A DNA stretch of 64,000 bases, taken from the NCBI GenBank assembly GCA_037178625.1, contig CM074137.1, forward strand, positions 744,001-808,000, written 5' to 3'. Made by a program: the position numbers and the translations under genes. Source of the DNA: Skeletonema tropicum. Lineage: Eukaryota; Bacillariophyta; Thalassiosirophyceae; Thalassiosirales; Thalassiosiraceae. The notes beneath the pieces were generated by a model. It searched no databases. It saw only the letters and a program-made list of their open reading frames with translations, and was not told the origin of the DNA. Positions 39,950 through 49,420 of the stretch are shown piece by piece (the stretch's first letter is position 1; each line of letters begins with the position of its first letter).

Positions 39950-41831
39950 TCATTTTTTATCCGTAAGGGCAGGAGTTTTCCCCTCAGCTATGTGCTTATC
40001 CACCACAGCCTTACTAACCTCACACTGCACCCCAACAAAGTTCACCACGTTATTCTCCGCATCCCGAAGTGCGGCAACAAAGAACTGATTCCAAAACGGT
40101 GTACCATCCGCTTTGTAATTCAATAAACAAACGGATGTATCGGTACCCTCTCGAACTCCCCGTCGGATAACATCGACGGCAGCTTGGTCGGTTCCCGGAC
40201 CTTGAAGGAAACGACAATTCCTTCCCAATACTTGGTCCAGAGTGTACCCCGTAAGATCCAAGAAACCCTGAGACACATACACGATGGGATTGTCTGGCAA
40301 ACTTGGATCCGAAATGGCAAAGTTTTGTTGCGACCCCGACAATGCCGACATAAGACGATAATCTGGCTCCATCAATGTCTTTACAGGTCCAAATCCACTG
40401 GGCATGGGTAGCGGAGTATAATCCCCCTTCTTGGGACCAGCCGCATTAGAATTATCCCCTCCATCTATATCCTTCAATAATGCCTCAGCCTTGGCGGGCA
40501 ACTCCCGTTTAATGATATCCTTCAGTGATTGGATTTCACCCTGCAACCCCTCAATCTGCTCTTGGAGTGATTCCAAGAGGAATTTCTTTCGGAGACGGGA
40601 TCGCTTGGCGTGTTCACGGTTTCGTTCCCTCCGTTCAATTTTTTGGGATTCGGTGAGAGATGCAGCGGGTTTGGAGGATGTACCCTTTTCGGAATGAGAT
40701 TCGGTACCACCACTTGTGACATCTTGTGGTTTGGGTTTGTCGGCAAGACCTGCNNNNNNNNNNNNNNNNNNNNNNNNNNNNNNNNNNNNNNNNNNNNNNN
40801 NNNNNNNNNNNNNNNNNNNNNNNNNNNNNNNNNNNNNNNNNNNNNNNNNNNNNNNNNNNNNNNNNNNNNNNNNNNNNNNNNNNNNNNNNNNNNNNNNNNN
40901 NNNNNNNNNNNNNNNNNNNNNNNNNNNNNNNNNNNNNNNNNNNNNNNNNNNNNNNNNNNNNNNNNNNNNNNNNNNNNNNNNNNNNNNNNNNNNNNNNNNN
41001 NNNNNNNNNNNNNNNNNNNNNNNNNNNNNNNNNNNNNNNNNNNNNNNNNNNNNNNNNNNNNNNNNNNNNNNNNNNNNNNNNNNNNNNNNNNNNNNNNNNN
41101 NNNNNNNNNNNNNNNNNNNNNNNNNNNNNNNNNNNNNNNNNNNNNNNNNNNNNNNNNNNNNNNNNNNNNNNNNNNNNNNNNNNNNNNNNNNNNNNNNNNN
41201 NNNNNNNNNNNNNNNNNNNNNNNNNNNNNNNNNNNNNNNNNNNNNNNNNNNNNTTCCGCGGCAGTTCGTTTGGCGGGTGCGACAGGTGCAGGTGCAACAG
41301 ATGTTGTAGTAGTAGTTGTAGTTGTTGCTGGTGGCGGTGGAAGTGGTGCTACTGCAGCTGGTGCTATCGGAGAACTGGTGCTTGTAACTGGTTCTGGTAA
41401 TGTCAAATCGTCGAAGTAACAATCGTGAAAAAGTTCATCCAAATCAAGAGCTTGTTGCATCTGTTATGGTTGGAAAAAGTTGATGGGCGTGTGAGATAAA
41501 ACAAATATGTTTTCATCATGCAAATAATTTATTAGGTTTTTTACAAGAACAAATCGAGTCTATCTCTGGCAAGCGCGGCCGATAAGGCAACACAATCATT
41601 GCACGCATCCGAACAATGCCAATGATAGATTGGGAAACAATCGGCATGAAAAAACAATACAAACCCACTTACCGAATCGCGATCATCACTAGGATCCGGA
41701 GCAAAGAACTGCATAGCACTCGTATTAGTACTCGGCACAGGTACAGGCACCAACGGTTGAGCCGCAGCACATGCCGCACCGACGAGACCTGCCCCGGGCT
41801 GTGGTTTATCCGCCGACGCTGCCTCACTCAT
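39950..41831 (-). CDS. AUREO: Aureochrome blue-light receptor (bZIP-LOV transcription factor), with assembly gap
   Basis: Exon 1 is 41673-41831 (MSEAASADKPQ..., 53 codons). A 212-nt intron (GTAAGT to ACAG) joins in phase to exon 2, which starts ATGCAACAAGCT at 41460 and ends at TGA 39950. Exon 2 is interrupted by 500 Ns (40754-41253). The visible N-terminal part is acidic then Pro/Thr/Ala-rich. After the gap comes a bZIP basic region (RRERNREHAKRSRLRKKF, with the N-x7-R spacing) and a leucine zipper. The LOV domain follows, with GRNCRFLQ (photoactive Cys), NYKADGTPFWNQFF and NFVGVQCEVS (flavin-contacting Gln). Aureochromes are found only in photosynthetic stramenopiles. They bind DNA and respond to blue light by forming a Cys-flavin adduct. 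The subtype was not assigned. Because the gap length is arbitrary, frame continuity across it cannot be judged. Confidence 0.93.
40754..41253. other. Assembly gap of exactly 500 N
   Basis: The round length indicates a placeholder for an unsized gap. It falls within the low-complexity N-terminal part of the aureochrome. Confidence 0.99.
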
Positions 41832-41925
41832 GGTGTAATATTAGAATTTTATTTGATGAGTGTGAATGTGTGTATGGTATCTTTGATGAGGAGTTGGTTG
41901 AAGTTGGACACCGCAATGAAACGAT

Positions 41926-42192
41926 TTAAATTTTGGAATGAGTTGATTGGATTTTTCGTCGGGGATGAGTCAGAGAGAGCCTTGGCAGATGGATGATGTT
42001 CACAAAGCAAACAGTCAAGGTGTCTTTTGCAACTTCTTGTGACTTGTAGCTTGTAAGGCGAGCGATCTCAGGTGATCGTTTTCCTGTTGTCGGTGTTGTT
42101 AGTCGTTCCAATGCATCAACCAAAGAGAAACGATAATTTCGTGACTTTTGGTCCAAATCCCAGTAGTTACTGATGGAACTGCGGGAGGCCAT
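41926..42192 (-). CDS. Hypothetical short protein, doubtful
   Basis: 88 aa from the ATG at 42192 (MASRSSISNYWDLDQKSRNYRF). No recognisable domain. It lies in the region between the aureochrome start and the divergent GGCT-like gene and could equally be non-coding leader. Confidence 0.22.
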   Translation of the reverse strand: MASRSSISNYWDLDQKSRNYRFSLVDALERLTTPTTGKRSPEIARLTSYKSQEVAKDTLTVCFVNIIHLPRLSLTHPRRKIQSTHSKI

Positions 42193-42459
42193 GGTCGATA
42201 CGTCGCCTCTCACGCTCTCACACGTCACGTTGATGAAAGCTGTTTTTTTTAGCACGTGCGATGATCGTAGATTTGGTTCAAGTGACGTCAACCTCCATTT
42301 CCGGAACTACCTATGAGGATTTCCGATAATCCTAACTGTTGGACCGTTTGGAAGGGAGTAACGATTGACAGATCCTTGTACCATTTTGGACTAAACGTTG
42401 TTCTGAAAGACTCATACTAACTACTTCGAGTGCAGCAGCAACACGAGTGAGCAAGCAAC
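42193..42459. promoter_or_regulatory. Upstream region of the GGCT-like gene
   Basis: Contains GCACGTGC (42252-42259), a perfect E-box/G-box-like palindrome, and two TGACGTCA-like sites (AGTGACGTCA near 42281). The latter match a bZIP core, and the neighbouring gene encodes a bZIP aureochrome. Regulation is inference. Confidence 0.35.
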
Positions 42460-43533
42460 ATGACCATGTTGAAGGAGTCTTCCACAGCCCCTCTCGTCGC
42501 ATCAGCCTGCCTAGCCTCAGCTGCAGCTGCGGTGATGGTAGTGGTAGCGACAACAACTTACCTTATGCGCATTTATCGAAAAACCACATCCAAAATCCCC
42601 AAAGAGGGACCAACTCGCCCACAGTTTCTTCTTGACGCTCTTGCAGCAGACGAGGATGTTTACTACTTCGGAGTGGGATCCAATCTATCTCGTAACAGAT
42701 TGGAGAATCGAAGTATGAGTGGTAAGAAGATTCATCCAATCAGCTTTGAGCCATGTGTCATTTATGATTTTCGGCTTGCATTCAACTTGAAAGGGATTCC
42801 TCCCATGGAACCAGCGATGGGATCTATTGAACCTCTGCCAAACTATTATGAAAAGAAGGATGATGGTCATGATGATCGGAGAAGTTCTCGGCAACTGAGG
42901 CGGACTGAGAGTAAGGCTTTCGTTGCATATGAAACTAATGAATGCCATGGAGCTCTGATCAAATTAAGTGCGGAAGATTACGAATCGGTCTACCTATCAG
43001 AGGGAGGGGGCAGCGGTCCAACACAGGGTTATGAGGAAATTGAAGTGACTTGCGTGCCGTATGATAAATCAAAAAAGCCTGTAAAGGCAGTAGCATATCG
43101 CGCGACAGAATTCGGTAGGGTAGATCAAATCCAAGATTTTTGGCCAAGCAAGCGCTACATGGGTATTATACGTTCAGGTGCAGCGGAGCTAGGTTTAGAA
43201 GCTTCGTATCAGAAATGGCTTGCAGATCATCCAGTTCAAGAGCCAAGCTTATTTTTGAGGAAAGTTTCAATCAACAGTTGCATATTCATGGGAGTGCTTC
43301 ATTTTGGGTTCAACTTGCATTTCATTCCTCGTTTGCAAAGTGTCATGTTATACCAAGTGCTTGTTCCACCGACAGCACCTGTGTGGAAGCAGTATCTAGG
43401 CGAGCTAGCGGCTGTCATCATTTTGTTTCCGAGCTCATTGGTAGGGTTTACTCTTAGAACCATACTTGAGAAGTCTGGCAAGACGCCTCCTATGGTCAAA
43501 AAATTCTTGGAGCATTTTGAGGAGACATCGTAG
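42460..43533 (+). CDS. Membrane-anchored gamma-glutamylcyclotransferase-like protein
   Basis: 357 aa, one exon. Residues about 12-37 form an N-terminal membrane segment. The GGCT/AIG2-like fold begins at residue 68 with YYFGVGSNLSRNRLENR (the family's YFAYGSN substrate loop, here FGVGSN). It continues through CHGALIKLSAEDYESVYLSEGGG and a KPVKAVAYR strand. The Glu in LSEGGG is the candidate catalytic acid. C-terminal hydrophobic segments (CIFMGVLHFGF and ELAAVIILFPSSLVGF) suggest more membrane contact. Known family members cyclise gamma-glutamyl compounds to 5-oxoproline, but the actual substrate here is uncertain because the loop is altered. Confidence 0.72.
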   Translation: MTMLKESSTAPLVASACLASAAAAVMVVVATTTYLMRIYRKTTSKIPKEGPTRPQFLLDALAADEDVYYFGVGSNLSRNRLENRSMSGKKIHPISFEPCVIYDFRLAFNLKGIPPMEPAMGSIEPLPNYYEKKDDGHDDRRSSRQLRRTESKAFVAYETNECHGALIKLSAEDYESVYLSEGGGSGPTQGYEEIEVTCVPYDKSKKPVKAVAYRATEFGRVDQIQDFWPSKRYMGIIRSGAAELGLEASYQKWLADHPVQEPSLFLRKVSINSCIFMGVLHFGFNLHFIPRLQSVMLYQVLVPPTAPVWKQYLGELAAVIILFPSSLVGFTLRTILEKSGKTPPMVKKFLEHFEETS

Positions 43534-43653
43534 AGACAAGGGTGTCTGCAGAGAGGAACCGAAAGCAGAGGAGTCGTGTACTGTAGAAGGCAAAGGCAAA
43601 GGAAAACTATGAAAGCCGTAGGATGTGTTGTATGTTCTAGTACTTTGATTCGC

Positions 43654-44693
43654 CTAAACTAAAAAAACATTATCGATTATTGATGGTAGAGAGACACAAG
43701 ACTCCACATCAGTAGCACCTACTTCTATAGTTGTATTGAGCCGAGACTCGTTGATTTGTTGCCCCTCTTTAATCTCACAGAATTTACTTCGTCTTGAAAG
43801 ACTCGGATCGATGGTCTTTTGCTTAACAGTTTGTGAGCGAGCAATGCCATATGTGAGTACCTGGGAGAATTCAGTTGGTATCTCAGTGAAGTTAGCGTCG
43901 CGTGGACTAACAGGGTTTTTGCGGCTTCGATGATACTCTAACACGGCCTCCTTGATTTCAGCTCTCTTAGGTGTAGATGTGCCTTCTTCAGCAGATCTAA
44001 CGATATCCAAGCACAATTTTCGTAGCTGAGACGTCGCTGCATCTTCCACAATTTCCTCATTTTCATAAGTAGCACAACTCTGTTGAGACGACGCATCATC
44101 TTCATCTGATGCTTGAGTCTTGTGCGACATTCGTCTTGGTGGTGGAAATGGAAGTTGATGTTTTTTCACATCGAAACCCTTGCTGAATGTGTTCTGTCTT
44201 GGAAGGAGAGATCTTCTCACAACGTGCTGTACGACGTGTTGCTGTTGTTGAGAACTTCTTGATGGTGACGAAGGAGAAGGTGGCGACAGGGGAGTAGAAC
44301 CAGAGTAAGATTTCTTTCGATGCCTTGGAGACGTAGACGATGATTCAGCTTCAGCCTTAGTACGGGATCCAAAGGGAAGTTGCTGGAGGAAATGGAAATG
44401 ACCACGAAGCCTACTACTACTAGCTGCTAGTCTGTTTCGATCTGATGCATTCAAACTATAATATTCACGTTCGGAGATGTTGGTGTCGCTGCAGCGGCGG
44501 AACTGTTTACTAGAGTCTTGTTTCTTTCTATCCGATGCAGTCGAATTCGAAGCCATGTTGGGGTCGCTGCAGCGGCGGAACTGTTTCTGTTTCGGCTTGA
44601 CGTCATCGCTCTGCTGTCCACTCCTTCTATTCCCATTTGAGAAGAAGCCTCCCCCCCTTCCCCTTCGCACTTGTGTCGACGCTGGAGTTGCAT
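43654..44693 (-). CDS. Ser/Arg-rich disordered protein with FRRCSD motifs; start frame disturbed
   Basis: The long frame (43654-44670) opens only with GTG. Comparison with the degenerate copy at 45406-46228 places the real start at the ATG at 44693 (MQLQ...), in another frame. The two frames meet in a run of seven G (minus strand, 44651-44657), so a one-base indel or assembly error is likely. The body holds FFSNGNR, two QFRRCSD motifs (basophilic kinase-type sites), Ser/Pro-rich linkers and PRQNTFSKGF. It also has PPPRRMSHK, a short helical block (SQLRKLCLDIVRSAEEG...KEAVLEYHRSRKN) and FTEIPTEFSQVLTYGIAR. No family was recognised; probably a phospho-regulated adaptor. Confidence 0.55.
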
Positions 44694-45030
44694 CGTTATA
44701 ATGTATGCGGCAACGATTACCGCTACCACTACTGAGGACCGTATCGATGTCGATGTCGCTGTCGCTCCAAAGTTTTTTGTCGATCTCGGGGCGAGTGAGC
44801 GGTGAATGTTAAGTATGTATGTCGGTTTGGACAGCTTGGGAAGGTTCCTCATCTAACCGTTTGGGTAGCGTGGATACTTTATATTTTAGAAGAAGGTGCG
44901 AACAGATTCCGCATAAGGTTTAGAGTCACGGTTTCGAAGAATTGTGACCACCTTCCCCTTGCGGGTCATTACGGGTCATTAACTCTAGAGGCCCAAAGAA
45001 TACCCTTAACCTACAATTGATGCCTTACTT

Positions 45031-45077
45031 CTTGCATATGCAAGAATACAGAATACCTCTTGCATATGCAAGAATAC
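45031..45077. promoter_or_regulatory. Two copies of the palindrome CTTGCATATGCAAG
   Basis: The 19-bp sequence CTTGCATATGCAAGAATAC occurs at 45031-45049 and 45059-45077, with starts 28 bp apart. Its first 14 bases are a perfect palindrome. It lies upstream of the Ser/Arg-rich gene (minus strand) and downstream of its degenerate copy. It may be a paired binding site. Confidence 0.4.
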
Positions 45078-45405
45078 CTTCTAATTGCACTCAAAAGTTT
45101 TCCTTGCACAAAACTCTTTTGCCCATGGCCCTGCTTAACTAAATTAGGCAGCCTGCAGCAGCAGCAAGCGAGTGCATTAATGTGTACGATGTTTACTCCT
45201 AATCAGTATACTTTGGTGTAAATTATGATGTTTAAAGATGATGAATAATGATGTACCTAATGAGCTAAGTCCTAAGTGGAAGTAGCTTTTGCTATTGCTA
45301 AAAAACTTATCCCAAGCAAGAGTAGCCTCAGTCATCATCGACGTAGACGTAGCGAGCAAGGTCATAAGTACATGCGTCAGAAGATCTCAGTGAAGTTTGG
45401 GTCTC

Positions 45406-46228
45406 TTAGACTGATAGGGTGTCTACCACGACCTCCTTGGTTTCAGCTCTCGTAGGTGTAGCTTATTCAGCTTCAACAGATTCAACGGCATCCATGCACA
45501 CTTTTCGTAGGTCAAGTTGAGACATCGCTTCATCGTCCACACTTCTTCTTTCATCAGTACTGGAGCATTGTGCCAGTCCTTGAGGTGATACTGGAACCGC
45601 AGCCGCAGCACCTGCATCTGATGTGTGAGTCCTCTTCAACAGTCGTCTTGGTGGTGGGGGTTGATGATTTTTAACATTGACATTCTTGCTGAAGCTGAAG
45701 ATGTTCTGCCTTGGAAGGTGAGAACTTCTCACAACGTTGTGTTGGGAATTGCCTGATCCTGACGAAAGTGGCTGCGGAAGAGTAGAATCAGGGTCAGAAT
45801 AAGATGTAGCTTTGTCTTCGAGCGGGATTCAAAGGGAAGTTGTGGGACATGCCCACGAAAACTAGTAATTGATTCTTGTCTCTTTCTACCCAATGCCAAT
45901 GCATTCGACTCGCATGTCGAAAGCCTTGAATGTCACATTCTGAAAGACCTTCACGTTCGGGACTGTTCGAGTCGCCGCGGCGGAAGTGTTTCTGTGTCGT
46001 CGGCTTGATGTCATTGCTCTTACGCCCAATATCACAGCTACTGCCACTGGTACGATGTAATCTTCCTTTTGATTCCCGCATAACGATAGCGGATTCTAAT
46101 GGTTGCTGCTGCGGCTGCATTTGCGGGACTCTGGATCTTGACTTTCCATGTGGCTTTGCTGTCCCTCTATTCCCATTGGAGAAGAAGTCTTCCTCCCCTT
46201 CGCTCGTATGCTGACTCTGGAGTTGCAT
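45406..46228 (-). pseudogene. Degenerate copy of the Ser/Arg-rich gene
   Basis: Fragments in shifting frames match the neighbour: MQLQSQHTSEGEEDFFSNGN, KHFRRGDSNSPERE, SSHLPRQNIFSFSKN, PPPPRRLLKRTHTSD and SQLDLRKVCMDAVESVE. An in-frame TAA at 45463-45465 is followed by readable homology (TRAETKEVVVD) up to 45406. At least one frameshift lies near 45740-45830. The order and orientation match the intact copy 0.8 kb away, so this is a tandem duplicate in decay. Confidence 0.72.
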
Positions 46229-46811
46229 AGTTTTATCTTTAGAAGTATAACGATTCCGACTACCCTTACACTTGTTACGATATAGTTTGCGTCGATAGTC
46301 AATCTGTGTAATCTCGTTCCATGTTATCTCTCTATCACTATCAACTTTCAAACTCGTTTAATCGTAATGTGCCCCTGCTTGCTAGCTTTTGGCAGCCGGA
46401 GACTGAAGACAGAGTTTATGACCTCAACTGTTTACGCGCATGCATACATACCATTTTCGGAGATGAATGCCAGCTTCTCCCGAAAAGTTGTTGAATGAGT
46501 GCAGCTTCTAAGATTTCTTCTCTATGCCACTGCGACATAGGAATTAACTCAAAATATTAACCCTAAAAATGCTTGAAATAAAAAATACGGTGGAGTATCT
46601 CTCTCTCTAGAGGAGTACATCTCAAGAGGGTAACTAAGCGTACATCTACCATCAATGTAAGTGATAGCGTGGAGTACTTGAAGTCCTTGAGGATGTAGCT
46701 AGAGAAAAAACAAATTACGATACTATGTACTTCATATGCTAGAGCATATCCAGGGCTGTTCTGAATCTAACTGCGACGATAGGAAGAGATCATAACACAT
46801 TAAAATTGTTG
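46229..46811. other. Intergenic region, nothing recognised
   Basis: 583 bp. Contains short CTCTCTCTAGAGGAG-type sequence near 46600. No gene was supported. Confidence 0.25.
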
Positions 46812-47846
46812 CTATACACAATCCTTTCTTCGTCGAAACTCATCAATCAGAGGTCGCAACTTGGAAACGATACTCATCACACTTGCATTATGTTGCTGTA
46901 CAACTCTCTCTTTTTCTGCACAAGAGACTTTTCCAGATGCACCATCTACTTCTCCATCCCCTCCTCCTCGTGTTCCCTCGATACATTCAAGTAACGATTC
47001 TAAATACTCCTCACTATACACTGCTCTCGAAATGACTCGCTGCAACGGAGACTGCGCAAAGAACTGAGCTGCTTGATCGTAACTAGAAAACTGTAACACG
47101 TCTCGTGACAAAACTACATCTCTTTTGCTATTCACGCTGGTGCTGGTTCCTTGGCTCCATATTGTAAAACATACTCTTCGAACTTTAGATGGCAACACAC
47201 GATGTAACACTCGATCACTATAAAATAGTACTGCACGTCGATGCAATGGAGATACCTTGGTGGATTTGGAAAGGAATGGCCATAGGACTATTTCTCCTCC
47301 ATCCCCATCCTTCCACTGGGGGTTCAAGTAAACAACGCAGGTAAGTGCGCGTAGATTGGGTGGTCCGGGATTATCATAGTGCCACGGGAAGGACCCCCCT
47401 CCTGTATTTAATTGAATTTTGATAGCTGGACGTACGTTTACGTCGAGTGATAGCGCAGGCGTGGTTGTATTTGTTGATGTAGTAGTTGCTGATGCATCAA
47501 ATTGTTTGTCCAGTTCATTCATTTTCTTGACAAATGCAGGGCCAATATTATCGATCATATCCTTCCATGATCCAAGATTTTCATTCACTGCACTTTCGGC
47601 TCTACCGTCTAATGCAGAAAGATCCATTTCATACACAAATGGCTTGGCCAAATTTGACCCTCCGAAGTGAAAAAAGTGTTGTTTGAAGCGTCCATTTGAA
47701 TTGAGATTTTCTGCATCCGACAAGAGCTGATTTGCTAGATCTAATGGTAGGAAATCATCGATTACAGCGAAAGAGTTCTGGCGTAGTTGAGCAATTGCAT
47801 CGGGGGCGAGCCCGAGATCGGCTGGTAGGCTTGGATTTGTGGTCAT
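46812..47846 (-). CDS. 2-oxoglutarate/Fe(II)-dependent oxygenase, prolyl 4-hydroxylase-like
   Basis: 344 aa, one exon. The double-stranded beta-helix core is clear: IKIQLNTGGGSFPWHYDNPG supplies the iron ligands His156 and Asp158. CVVYLNPQWKDGDGGEIVLWPF follows, then HRRAVLFYSDRVLHRVLPSKVRR supplies His215 and the 2-oxoglutarate-binding Arg at 223/224. The N-terminal helix block (FAVIDDFLPLDLANQLLSDAENL) is typical of the PHD2/OGFOD-like group. The C-terminus is a coiled region. There is no signal peptide, so it is probably cytosolic or nuclear. The substrate is unknown; protein or translation-factor hydroxylation is plausible by family. Confidence 0.85.
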   Translation of the reverse strand: MTTNPSLPADLGLAPDAIAQLRQNSFAVIDDFLPLDLANQLLSDAENLNSNGRFKQHFFHFGGSNLAKPFVYEMDLSALDGRAESAVNENLGSWKDMIDNIGPAFVKKMNELDKQFDASATTTSTNTTTPALSLDVNVRPAIKIQLNTGGGSFPWHYDNPGPPNLRALTCVVYLNPQWKDGDGGEIVLWPFLSKSTKVSPLHRRAVLFYSDRVLHRVLPSKVRRVCFTIWSQGTSTSVNSKRDVVLSRDVLQFSSYDQAAQFFAQSPLQRVISRAVYSEEYLESLLECIEGTRGGGDGEVDGASGKVSCAEKERVVQQHNASVMSIVSKLRPLIDEFRRRKDCV

Positions 47847-48306
47847 GGTTGTTGGATGTTGGAAAAATTATATTTTGAAATCTCTGATGGTCTGCCGCGC
47901 CAAAAATGACGGGCTGATACTGATTACCGCAATGTCTAAAAAAGCCCATTTTAGCCCGAAAGTATGCCGGTGGCCTCGAAAAATGCTGCTTGATACCATG
48001 TCCATGTTCGCAGTCTATAATGACCTTATTATGACATCAGTAGACGAAGATATCAAAGAAGAACCATGAGCGACAAAGCAGCAGCAGATCTGATAAGTAG
48101 GCACTGCCATCTTGCTCTTTACAATTCAAGTCTCCGTCGGACAGAATGCAGCCTTGGCTCCAATTGCAGTCGGTGGCATTTTGGTCGCTATCATTTTGCA
48201 GGAGGGTGAGTGGTGAGTGTTGTGATATATCATTGGAACGATGCCTGTACGTAGAAACCGATAACCGATTTACAGCTCATGCAGCGACGAATCTCATCAT
48301 TTGGAT
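47847..48306. other. Intergenic region, nothing recognised
   Basis: 460 bp with short frames only. No repeat or RNA gene was seen. Confidence 0.25.
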
Positions 48307-48934
48307 CTACATACTGTTTTGTTCATCATCTTCTTCCTCCTCCTCTTCCATGTCGCCCTCGGAATCTTCACCATCGTCTTCATCAGAAGCTCCTCCTTCG
48401 GCATCGTCACCGTCGCTTTCCATCTCGTCTTCTTCTTCGCCATCATCCTTCCAATCCAACCCATCTTCTGTCATATCGATATCATTCCAAGAATCTTCGT
48501 CGTCAAATTTCATTTCGTTTGACTTGCTCTTGCTGCTGCTCTTACCCTTGCTGCCAGCTTTCTGTTGTTCCTTGTACCTCTTGATAAGTTTTGTATCCGG
48601 CTTTCCAAAGAAATCAGCTGCAGTCATTTCTTCGGGATCTTCACCATCGCTATTGTTACCGTCGTCATCATCGTACAGCTGATACAAGACATCTACCTTC
48701 TCATCGGCACATATTTCCTACGACGGACTGAGTTGGGTTCATATCGCTTCATAAGATCATCGTCTTCATCTTCAAATTCATCATCAAAGCCTTCGTTATC
48801 ATCATATCAGATTCTTTGCCTGCTTTATCTCTCACATGAGGCAGCTCTTTTTCATTATTATCGTCTTCCGGTAACTCCTGTCCATAGGCAACATCTGGCA
48901 AAAACTCCTCTTCTTCGTCAGCGAATGCTTCCAT
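48307..48934 (-). pseudogene. Broken acidic protein gene, Mpp10-like
   Basis: Three successive frames make one acidic product: MEAFADEEEEFLPDVAYGQ...VRDKAGKESD, then DNEGFDDEFEDEDDDLMKRYEP, then DEKVDVLYQLYDDDD...PEEMTAADFFGKPD and a long Asp/Glu/Ser tail ending DDEQNSM. The DFF-x-K/P-P-like block within an acidic context resembles Mpp10, a U3 snoRNP protein of the small-subunit processome. The two frame changes, the missing conserved C-terminal domain and the lack of splice sites suggest a truncated pseudogene. Identification is tentative because of the low complexity. Confidence 0.42.
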
Positions 48935-49251
48935 TACTGAAAATTCTAATACATATTGTCTAATACTCAAAGTATGGTGACAGGAGGTGACAGGGCGTCA
49001 TCATAGCACCTCAATTAGAGTGCACCATTTCACATACTTATGTACCGGCTCCGCTAACAAACGCCTAGTTAATTGGCCAATTTTCGTTTAAAATGGCATC
49101 TAGCGAGATCAAAACGTCAAATCACCGCCCAATCTCACAGTCATTTGTCCAGTGGGATCATGTTGTGCCATTCGTATCGTTGGTTCCATCTTCGTCGTGA
49201 AAGTAGGGGCGATAAGAAGTCTACTTAAAGGATGAGTGGGTCAAAGCGAGT

Positions 49252-49306
49252 ACCGGGTTTCGAAACCCGGTATTCGGTGAGTACCGGGATTCGAAACCCG
49301 GTACTC
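49252..49306. repeat. Pair of GC-rich palindromes
   Basis: ACCGGGTTTCGAAACCCGGT (49252-49271) is a perfect 20-bp palindrome. A second near-perfect palindrome of 28 bp (GAGTACCGGGATTCGAAACC..., 49279-49306) follows. The TTCGAAA core and CCGGG stems recall a tRNA T-arm, but no tRNA body was seen. Confidence 0.6.
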
Positions 49307-49324
49307 ACCCCCGGAGCCCCCTTG

Positions 49325-49375
49325 CTCGCCACATGCCACATGCCACATGCCACATATGTACATGCCACATGAGTA
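49325..49375. repeat. CACATGC microsatellite
   Basis: Repeated CACATGC units (GCCACATGCCACATGCCACATGC...) interrupted by CACATATGTA. Confidence 0.7.
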
Positions 49376-49420
49376 CTTAAAAGCCACAAGGCGATGTCAA
49401 CTGTCAACATCTCCGCCATA

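Noticed and set aside
40610..41419. Long frames crossing the N gap
   Set aside because: Continuity is created by the Ns; the only supported coding sequence is the minus-strand aureochrome.
48146..48682. 178-codon plus-strand Ser-rich frame
   Set aside because: Reverse shadow of the acidic Mpp10-like sequence on the minus strand.
49252..49306. tRNA gene
   Set aside because: The T-arm-like core has no acceptor stem, D-arm or anticodon arm at the right distances.
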